A stretch of DNA of 12,125 nt from positions 1-12,125 of the forward strand of contig JADFKA010000024.1 in NCBI GenBank assembly GCA_022565135.1. Reading direction: 5' to 3'. The DNA comes from Pseudomonadota bacterium. GTDB lineage: Bacteria; Pseudomonadota; Gammaproteobacteria; Steroidobacterales; Woeseiaceae. The position numbers and the translations under genes are program-made. The notes below the pieces were generated by a model. The model was not told the origin of the DNA. It made no database searches and saw only the letters and a program-made list of their open reading frames with translations. Numbering within the stretch: the first letter of the stretch is position 1; the number at the start of each line of letters is the position of its first letter. Shown here in pieces: positions 6,817-12,125 of the stretch.

Positions 6817-6884
6817 AGCCGCCGGGCGGCGGCTGACCATAGAATAGCTCGGTGGTCGGAACAGCAGGCGGCGCGCAGGCCGCC
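6817..6884 (+). promoter_or_regulatory. two GC-rich hairpins with interchangeable arms in the fimV-like leader
   Basis: Hairpin A pairs AGCCGCC (6817-6823) with GGCGGCT (6828-6834) around a 4-nt loop. Hairpin B pairs GGCGGC (6867-6872) with GCCGCC (6879-6884) around a 6-nt loop. The arms share the same six-base core, so A and B could also pair with each other in alternative folds. Neither is followed by a T run, so a classical intrinsic terminator is unlikely. Hairpin A could still slow transcription leaving the fimX-like gene. Confidence 0.4.
6840..6845 (+). promoter_or_regulatory. candidate -10 element of the fimV-like gene
   Basis: TAGAAT matches the -10 consensus at five of six positions; no -35 is visible at the right distance, as in activator-dependent promoters. 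A start near 6852 would put the CRP-like centre (6785.5) at about -66, which is not one of the classical in-phase positions (-41.5, -61.5, -72.5). The exact promoter is therefore uncertain. Confidence 0.25.
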
Positions 6885-6897
6885 ATATGAGGTAGTA

Positions 6898-6910
6898 GTC
6901 ACGGAGTGAC
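6898..6910 (+). promoter_or_regulatory. ribosome binding site of the fimV-like gene inside a small hairpin
   Basis: GTCAC (6898-6902) and GTGAC (6906-6910) form a perfect 5-bp inverted repeat around GGA. The Shine-Dalgarno GGAG (6903-6906) therefore sits in the loop and first stem base, nine bases before the ATG at 6916. It is a good ribosome binding site, and the stem may modulate access to it. Confidence 0.5.
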
Positions 6911-6915
6911 AACAA

Positions 6916-9066
6916 ATGAAAAAATCGACAGCATATAGTACAAATTTGGCGACACGAATTGATGTCGGATCAAAATCCCTGCTTCCCGCGCTCGTGGCAG
7001 TCGGCGGCGGACTCGTCGTGTTACCGGCAGCCGCGCTCGAACTTGGCGCAGCAAATGTCTCCTCGTCGCTCGGCCAACCATTACGTGCCAGCATCGCCTA
7101 TGCATTGGGCCCGAACGAAGCGCTGATGAGCTCTTGCGTAACCATGCTGGGCGGTCAATCTGCCAGCGGATTGCCCGACGTGGGCGGTGCTTCAATCAGG
7201 GTCGCTGACGGTATTATCTCGGTGACGGGCAAGACCCCGATTCGCGAACCCCTGGTGTCCATGCACATCAATATCCGCTGTCCGTACACGCCCCGTTTGA
7301 GCCGTGAGTACATGCTGTTCGTGGATCCGGCGCAACCCACGACCAAACCGGTCATCGCTGCTGCCACGGCTGTGACCGTCCCGCACACTGTTACAACGCC
7401 GGCTCCAGTCGTGTCCCGCCGCCGTGTTGTCAGTCAAGCACCAATCGGCAGCACGACTCGCTACCGGGTATCGCCCGGCGAATCGCTTTCCGAGATCGCA
7501 CAACGCGTCGAAAATCGCCCGGCCGGGCTCGGCCTGTGGGACGTAGTAGCAATGATTTTCGACACCAATCCCAGCGCATTTATCGATAACAACCCGAATT
7601 TGCTCATGGCTGGAAGCTGGCTGCACGTTCCAGACTTCAATAACGCAGGTCCTGTGACCTTTGCCAGTCGCGACGCGTTCTTCAGCGCACCAGTTGCAGC
7701 GTCAACAGCTGCCAACGCCGCGAATGTCGCGGCAAAGGTCGCGGCTACAGCTTATCCCGTCGTATCGGTCGACCAACAAGCGAACGAAGCGATGGTGGCG
7801 AGACCAACTCCCAACACATTCGTCGCAGCACCGACCCGCGATGCTGTCGTCGTAAATCCGATCAGCGATGCATTCATCGCCGAACCGATCAGCGATGCAT
7901 TCGTCGCCGAACCGATCAGCGATGCATTCGTCGCAGCACCGACTGGCGACACGACTGCGACCACAGCAAATTCAACGCTTGCCGACCTGCAGCCTGGCGA
8001 TATCATTAGCGACAGTGATAATCCCTTCGTGGTGACCGGCGACACAACCGTAATAATTCTGGACACGACCCTCGAAGGCCCCGAGACCTCGTCATCATCC
8101 CCCAATGTTGCAACGGCAGTCATCCAGCCGCGTGCGCCTGCAACGTCATCGAGAAATTGGTTGTTGTGGCTTGCGGGCAGCAGTATAGCGATTATCACCG
8201 GCCTGGTTCTTTTCGGCCGCCGGTTGCGCGCGCGCTTTGCTTCGACACCCATCGGAGTTGCAGCAGCGCCGCCGCAGCAGCGCCGCACAGATGGCGACAC
8301 GCAAAATATCGAGGCGCTTAGCGAATTCGACGTGGAGCCGATGCTGGAGTCTCTGACTGCAGAAAACGTCACGCTTGACGCCGACCTCATTATTGGCACC
8401 GGCCTGCAGCAAGGAACCGATGTCGAAGTGGCGCAAGACTTCGGCTTTGCCGCATCCACCGTGCTCGACCTCGAGTTGCCCGAAGAGACGCCCAACGTGG
8501 CCGAAGATCCGCAAACCGACATCATCCCACCGATGTTTTTTGAAACAGGCTCGATCCTCGAAAGTGAGGTATTGGCCAGTAATACGGATGCCGTGGACGA
8601 ATACGACATGTCTGTCATCGTTGACGCAACGAAGATGCCGCGTCTGGACGATGTTACCGAACGAGATCTGGAGGCGATCGCTGTCGATATCATCGACGAG
8701 ACTCACGGTACGGGCAGCTACACGCTCACTGAGGAAGTTGATATTGACGCCCTCGAGAAAGATTACGAGAACGAGTTTACTGCCACCCAGGCGCTCAATA
8801 TGGAAATTGAGAAAGCCGCCGAAGCCCTTGTCAAAAACATGGATGACAGCGGCGCTGGCGACAAGTCCGACATGTCGCTCGCGTCGGTTACGGCCCTCGA
8901 TGTACCCTCGAGCTTACCTGCCAAGAACGACGATACGAGCAGTGACGATGCTGTCACAGTTAACATGACATCAAACGATGCGACCGCCGAAATGCCTGCG
9001 CGCGATATCGACGTCACGACAGACCTGGAATTCCAGACGGGCAAGTCCGGCTCCAAAGGCGGCTAG
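6916..9066 (+). CDS. FimV/HubP-family LysM membrane protein, short form
   Basis: FimV-type proteins are polar, peptidoglycan-binding inner-membrane scaffolds needed for type IV pili, twitching and polar localisation. In Pseudomonas, FimV also supports cAMP production. The 716-residue product shows the family order. A signal peptide is probably cleaved after A40, just before L-E-L-G. The FimV N-terminal domain spans about 41-138, with SLGQPLRASI and the C-terminal REYMLFVDP-like segment, plus two cysteines (C74, C122). A LysM module lies at about 183-240 (YRVSPGESLSEIA ... LHVPD). A low-complexity Ala/Thr/Pro linker with nine-residue repeats follows at 297-350, then one transmembrane helix at about 415-435 followed by basic residues (GRRLRARF). 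The cytoplasmic tail (437-716) is very acidic. The usual C-terminal TPR-like FimV domain is not recognisable, so this may be a short paralogue. The common fimV neighbour truA is absent; the upstream neighbour is FimX-like instead. Confidence 0.85.
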   Translation: MKKSTAYSTNLATRIDVGSKSLLPALVAVGGGLVVLPAAALELGAANVSSSLGQPLRASIAYALGPNEALMSSCVTMLGGQSASGLPDVGGASIRVADGIISVTGKTPIREPLVSMHINIRCPYTPRLSREYMLFVDPAQPTTKPVIAAATAVTVPHTVTTPAPVVSRRRVVSQAPIGSTTRYRVSPGESLSEIAQRVENRPAGLGLWDVVAMIFDTNPSAFIDNNPNLLMAGSWLHVPDFNNAGPVTFASRDAFFSAPVAASTAANAANVAAKVAATAYPVVSVDQQANEAMVARPTPNTFVAAPTRDAVVVNPISDAFIAEPISDAFVAEPISDAFVAAPTGDTTATTANSTLADLQPGDIISDSDNPFVVTGDTTVIILDTTLEGPETSSSSPNVATAVIQPRAPATSSRNWLLWLAGSSIAIITGLVLFGRRLRARFASTPIGVAAAPPQQRRTDGDTQNIEALSEFDVEPMLESLTAENVTLDADLIIGTGLQQGTDVEVAQDFGFAASTVLDLELPEETPNVAEDPQTDIIPPMFFETGSILESEVLASNTDAVDEYDMSVIVDATKMPRLDDVTERDLEAIAVDIIDETHGTGSYTLTEEVDIDALEKDYENEFTATQALNMEIEKAAEALVKNMDDSGAGDKSDMSLASVTALDVPSSLPAKNDDTSSDDAVTVNMTSNDATAEMPARDIDVTTDLEFQTGKSGSKGG
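7804..7965 (+). repeat. 27-bp in-frame tandem repeat in the fimV-like gene
   Basis: Three near-identical 27-bp units occupy 7858-7884, 7885-7911 and 7912-7938, encoding P-I-S-D-A-F-I/V-A-E/A. Units 1 and 2 differ by a single base. Two diverged copies precede them (7804-7830, 7831-7857) and one follows (7939-7965), giving about six nine-residue periods (residues 297-350) in the periplasmic linker. The near-identity of the central units points to recent slippage or unequal recombination. The copy number may vary between strains without breaking the frame. Confidence 0.9.
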
Positions 9067-9097
9067 CCCGATTGATTCATGCATAATCCGGGCTAGC
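9062..9097. terminator. bidirectional stem-loop between the convergent fimV-like and parC genes
   Basis: GCTAGCCC (9062-9069) pairs with GGGCTAGC (9090-9097). After a one-base bulge (C9089), GATT (9070-9073) pairs with AATC (9085-9088) around an 11-nt loop. Both stop codons, TAG of the fimV-like gene (9064-9066) and TAG of parC (9095-9093), are inside the stem. No long T run follows on either strand, so termination efficiency is uncertain, but this is the only candidate in the 26-nt gap. Confidence 0.55.
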
Positions 9098-11342
9098 TCG
9101 TTACGCCAACCAGCCGATCGACCTTGCGCCAGCCTTTCGGCAGCAGACTGCCGCGCAACGCGCGCTCTCCATAGTATGGGTCGCTGTCATCCCACTTGAT
9201 CGTCATCATGCGTGTACCGCAATAAACCTGCAGATTGCCGTCCTCGGGAACGACCGCGGTGGCGACGAGTTGCTCCTCGCCGCTTTGATATTTTTTGCCC
9301 GGTATGTTGATCAGCTTGTTACCCTTGCCTTTTGCAAGTTCGGGCAATTCATCCATCTCGAACAACAACAGTCTGCCGATAGAACTCACTGCCGCGATCA
9401 GGCATTCAGATTCGGCCAGCACCCGTGATGGCACGACAGCCCGACCGCCGCCAGTTACACGCAGTACTGCTTTGCCCGCTTTGTTGCGTGTGACCAGATC
9501 ACCAAGTGCGGCGATAAACCCGTAACCGGCATCACTCGCGAGCAAGTATTTATCTTCGCTATCGCCGATCATCGTGCCGCAAAACTCGGCGCCGTCGGGT
9601 GGCTTGAAACGGCTCGATAGCGGTTCTCCCTGACCACGCGCGGACGGCAGCGTGTGCGCCATTACGCTGTAGATGCGGCCCGTGCTGTCTATAAACATTG
9701 CGAGCTGGTTGCTGCGCCCTTGCGCTGCTGCCAGAAAGTCATCCCCCGACTTGTAGCTGAGCGCGAGCGCATCCACGTCGTGACCCTTGGCGGCACGCAC
9801 GAAACCGCGTTGCGAAAGGATCACCGTGACAGGTTCGTTTGCGACAAGCTGGGTCTCGTCAAGGGCCTGAGATGCCTCGCGTGCGACGATGATCGTACGG
9901 CGATCGTCGCCGTAGGCCTCGGCGTCCTCAAGAATTTCGTTCTTGATCAGCGTTTTCAGTCGGGCAGCGCTCTTGAGCGAAATCTCGAGTGTCGCACGCT
10001 CCTCTTCAAGCTCATCTTGCTCAGCTCGAATTTTCATTTCCTCGAGCCTGGCGAGATTTCGCAGCCGCAGATTAAGAATCGCTTCCGATTGCACATCACT
10101 TAGCTTGAACCGCTGCATCAAGACAGGTTTCGGTTGGTCTTCTTTGCGGATAATCGCGATAACTTCGTCGATGTTGAGGTAGGCGACAAGCAAACCATCG
10201 AGGATTTGCAAACGATCAATAACAATTTGGAGCCGATGCGCCAGGCGTCGTTTGACGGTGTCTTTGCGAAACTTGAGCCATTCCGTGAGTAAGCTGACAA
10301 GACCAAACGCCTGCGGTCGTCCATCGAGCCCGATGATGTTCATGTTGACGCGACAGGTACGCTCCAATGATGTTGTCGAAAACAAATGCGACATCAACTC
10401 ATCCTTGTCGACGCGATGCGACCGCGGGGATATAACGAGTCGGGTCGGGTCTTCGTGATCGGATTCATCGCGCAAGTCCTCGACCTGCGGTAATTTCTTG
10501 TTGCGCATCTGTGCAGCAATTTGTTCGAGCACTTTACTGCCCGATACCTGGTGCGGCAGCGACGTGATAATGATGTCACCGTTTTCAATTTTGTACACGG
10601 CGCGCAGACGCAACGTGCCACTGCCCGTTTTATAAATCTCTTTGATATCCTCGCGCGCCGTGACAAGTTCACCACCGGTCGGGTAGTCCGGGCCCTTGAT
10701 GTACTGCATCAAGGCCGCCACCGTCGCCTTGGGGTTATCGATCAGGTGGATCAGTGCCCTCGCGACTTCTCTGAGGTTGTGTGGCGGCACATCCGTCGAC
10801 AGGCCAACCGCAATACCCGTCGTACCATTGAGGATCAGGTTCGGCAGTCGCGCCGGAAATACAACGGGCTCGCTGAGAGTGCCATCGAAATTCGGCGACC
10901 AGTCGACCGTGCCATGACCCAGTTCAACGAGCATGCTCTTCGCGTACAGCGTCAGCCGGGATTCGGTGTAACGCATCGCGGCGAACGACTTCGGGTCATC
11001 CGTCGAGCCCCAGTTTCCCTGCCCGTCAATTATCGGATAACGGAACGAAAAATCCTGCGCCATCAACACCATCGCCTCGTAACAGGCCGAGTCACCATGC
11101 GGATGGTACTTGCCGATAACATCGCCGACAGTGCGCGCTGATTTTTTCGGTTTTTGGCCTGCCGACAGGCCGAGTTCGCTCATCGCGTAAATGATGCGTC
11201 GCTGCACCGGCTTCAGACCGTCGCCGATCTGCGGCAAAGCGCGGTCCATAATGACGTACATCGAGTAATCGAGATACGCCTTCTCGGTGTACTCCCTGAG
11301 CGGCATCTGCTCCACGCCCTCGAGATTCAAACTGTTCTGCAT
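9093..11342 (-). CDS. parC: DNA topoisomerase IV subunit A
   Basis: ParC is the DNA-breaking subunit of topoisomerase IV, which unlinks daughter chromosomes after replication. The 749-residue product (E. coli 752) aligns throughout. Features: N-terminal winged-helix/tower domain beginning MPLREYTEKAYLDYSMYVI, the quinolone-resistance region KYHPHGDSACYEAM with S85 and E89 (equivalent to E. coli S80 and E84, both in the unmutated state), the catalytic tyrosine Y125 in RYTESRL, and a coiled-coil region rich in Leu/Glu/Arg around 430-470. A C-terminal beta-pinwheel domain follows to about residue 740. It is ParC rather than GyrA because the C-terminal domain lacks a GyrA box and parE lies directly upstream. 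The ATG follows the parE stop by 3 nt, with the Shine-Dalgarno GAGGTG (11354-11349) inside the parE end, so the two subunits are made from one message. Confidence 0.97.
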   Translation of the reverse strand: MQNSLNLEGVEQMPLREYTEKAYLDYSMYVIMDRALPQIGDGLKPVQRRIIYAMSELGLSAGQKPKKSARTVGDVIGKYHPHGDSACYEAMVLMAQDFSFRYPIIDGQGNWGSTDDPKSFAAMRYTESRLTLYAKSMLVELGHGTVDWSPNFDGTLSEPVVFPARLPNLILNGTTGIAVGLSTDVPPHNLREVARALIHLIDNPKATVAALMQYIKGPDYPTGGELVTAREDIKEIYKTGSGTLRLRAVYKIENGDIIITSLPHQVSGSKVLEQIAAQMRNKKLPQVEDLRDESDHEDPTRLVISPRSHRVDKDELMSHLFSTTSLERTCRVNMNIIGLDGRPQAFGLVSLLTEWLKFRKDTVKRRLAHRLQIVIDRLQILDGLLVAYLNIDEVIAIIRKEDQPKPVLMQRFKLSDVQSEAILNLRLRNLARLEEMKIRAEQDELEEERATLEISLKSAARLKTLIKNEILEDAEAYGDDRRTIIVAREASQALDETQLVANEPVTVILSQRGFVRAAKGHDVDALALSYKSGDDFLAAAQGRSNQLAMFIDSTGRIYSVMAHTLPSARGQGEPLSSRFKPPDGAEFCGTMIGDSEDKYLLASDAGYGFIAALGDLVTRNKAGKAVLRVTGGGRAVVPSRVLAESECLIAAVSSIGRLLLFEMDELPELAKGKGNKLINIPGKKYQSGEEQLVATAVVPEDGNLQVYCGTRMMTIKWDDSDPYYGERALRGSLLPKGWRKVDRLVGVTS

Positions 11343-11345
11343 TGC

Positions 11346-12125
11346 TTACACCTCGGCAAGATTGCCTTTGGCTTCAAGCCACTTGCGGCGATCCTTGGCT
11401 CGTTTCTTGGCCAACAGCATATCCATCAGCTGATCGGTTTCATCCTTGTCACTAACCGTGAGTTGCACAAGTCGTCGCGTGTCACGATTCATCGTTGACT
11501 CACGCAGTTGTGACGGATTCATTTCTCCCAGACCTTTGAAGCGCGTGATCACTACTTTGCCACGCAATTTTTCGGCTTCGATGCGATCGAGAATGCCTGT
11601 GCGTTCGCTGTCATCCAGCGCGTAAAAGACTTCCTTGCCAACGTCGATGCGAAACAATGGCGGCATCGCGACATATACATGCCCGGCCAACACGAGCTCT
11701 CGAAAATGACGCAGAAATAATGCGCAGAGCAGCGTGGCAATATGCAGGCCATCCGAGTCGGCATCGGCCAGTATGCAAACCTTGTGATAGCGAAGATTAT
11801 CGAGATTGTTACTGCCCGGATCGATGCCCAACGCAATGCTGATGTCATGCACTTCCTGCGACGCGAGAATTTCTGCTGAATCGACTTCCCAGGTGTTCAG
11901 TATCTTGCCTCGCAGCGGCATGATCGCCTGTGTGTTGCGGTCGCGTGCCTGTTTGGCCGAACCGCCGGCTGAATCGCCCTCGACAAGAAAAATTTCGCAC
12001 AACTCGGGCTCTTGCGACGTGCAGTCGGCGAGTTTGCCCGGCAATGCAGGACCCGACACGATTTTCTTGCGCACAACTGTCCTGGCTGCTTTTAATCGCT
12101 GCTGTGCTTTGCTGATCGCCAGTTG
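11346..12125 (-). CDS. parE: DNA topoisomerase IV subunit B, C-terminal part (5' end beyond the right edge)
   Basis: ParE is the ATPase and TOPRIM subunit of topoisomerase IV. The visible 259 codons read through the window edge without a start; the first residues read Q-L-A-I-S-K-A-Q-Q-R and lead into VRKKIVSGPALPGKLADC. A GTG at 12074 is internal and not the start. The TOPRIM domain is present with its metal-binding acidic residues in EGDSAGG and DADSDG, followed by RFKGLGEMNP and the C-terminal MDMLLAKKRAKDRRKWLE. These features and the length after the TOPRIM domain match ParE rather than GyrB, which in proteobacteria has an inserted domain here. The ATPase and transducer domains should lie to the right of the window. 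Confidence 0.97.
   Translation of the reverse strand, partial: QLAISKAQQRLKAARTVVRKKIVSGPALPGKLADCTSQEPELCEIFLVEGDSAGGSAKQARDRNTQAIMPLRGKILNTWEVDSAEILASQEVHDISIALGIDPGSNNLDNLRYHKVCILADADSDGLHIATLLCALFLRHFRELVLAGHVYVAMPPLFRIDVGKEVFYALDDSERTGILDRIEAEKLRGKVVITRFKGLGEMNPSQLRESTMNRDTRRLVQLTVSDKDETDQLMDMLLAKKRAKDRRKWLEAKGNLAEV

Noticed and set aside
6817..6834. Intrinsic terminator after the fimX-like gene
   Set aside because: The stem is strong but no T run follows it, and it lies beyond the CRP-like site; kept as a hairpin of unknown role.
7752..8693. 313-residue open frame on the minus strand opposite the fimV-like gene
   Set aside because: It lies fully inside a well-supported coding gene, is Ser/Ala/Thr-rich with mirrored repeats of the sense linker, and has no recognisable domain. 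The opposite frame is open because of codon bias.
10521..11141. 206-residue plus-strand open frame opposite parC
   Set aside because: Antisense to a highly conserved part of parC, rich in Arg/His/Gln as expected of a shadow frame, with no family resemblance.
12072..12074. GTG as the parE start
   Set aside because: Conserved ParE sequence continues in frame upstream to the window edge, so this is an internal valine codon.

Overview
The window reads as chromosomal core DNA of a gammaproteobacterium. The evidence is the close match of PrmB, AroC, Psd, EpmA, EF-P, ParC and ParE to the enterobacterial and pseudomonad forms, plus a FimX/FimV-type pair. Genes are densely packed and base composition looks moderately GC-rich and even. 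I see no insertion sequence, phage gene, tRNA, rRNA or CRISPR array. I cannot name the genus from the sequence alone.

Layout, left to right. (1) Minus strand, 1-923: prmB (ribosomal protein L3 glutamine methyltransferase) followed after 2 nt by the first nine codons of aroC (chorismate synthase), which runs off the left edge. (2) Plus strand, 1025-3876: a compact four-gene run with junctions of -4, +1 and -4 nt. It holds a SCO1/SenC-family thioredoxin-fold protein, a PCu(A)C copper-chaperone lipoprotein, phosphatidylserine decarboxylase (psd) and EF-P lysyl-lysine ligase (epmA). (3) Minus strand, 3869-4435: efp, the EpmA substrate, placed tail-to-tail with epmA so that the two genes overlap by 8 nt. 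A good sigma70-type promoter lies just upstream of efp. (4) Plus strand, 4647-9066: a 702-residue REC-PAS-GGDEF-EAL protein degenerate in every catalytic motif (FimX type), then a 716-residue FimV/HubP-type LysM membrane protein. They are separated by a 160-nt regulatory region with a perfect CRP/Vfr-like palindrome and several hairpins. (5) Minus strand, 9093 to the right edge: parC, preceded by parE (5' end outside the window). Together these encode topoisomerase IV. fimV and parC converge on a stem-loop that contains both stop codons.

How the genes fit together: the SCO and PCu(A)C proteins would mature the CuA centre of a heme-copper oxidase. Psd makes phosphatidylethanolamine in the inner membrane. 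EpmA adds beta-lysine to Lys34 of EF-P, which relieves ribosome stalling at proline stretches. The FimX-like and FimV-like proteins suggest a polar type IV pilus / twitching module reading c-di-GMP and, through the CRP-like site, possibly cAMP. That last region (about 4600-6920) is the least ordinary part of the window. Nothing here is clearly a wholly new system.
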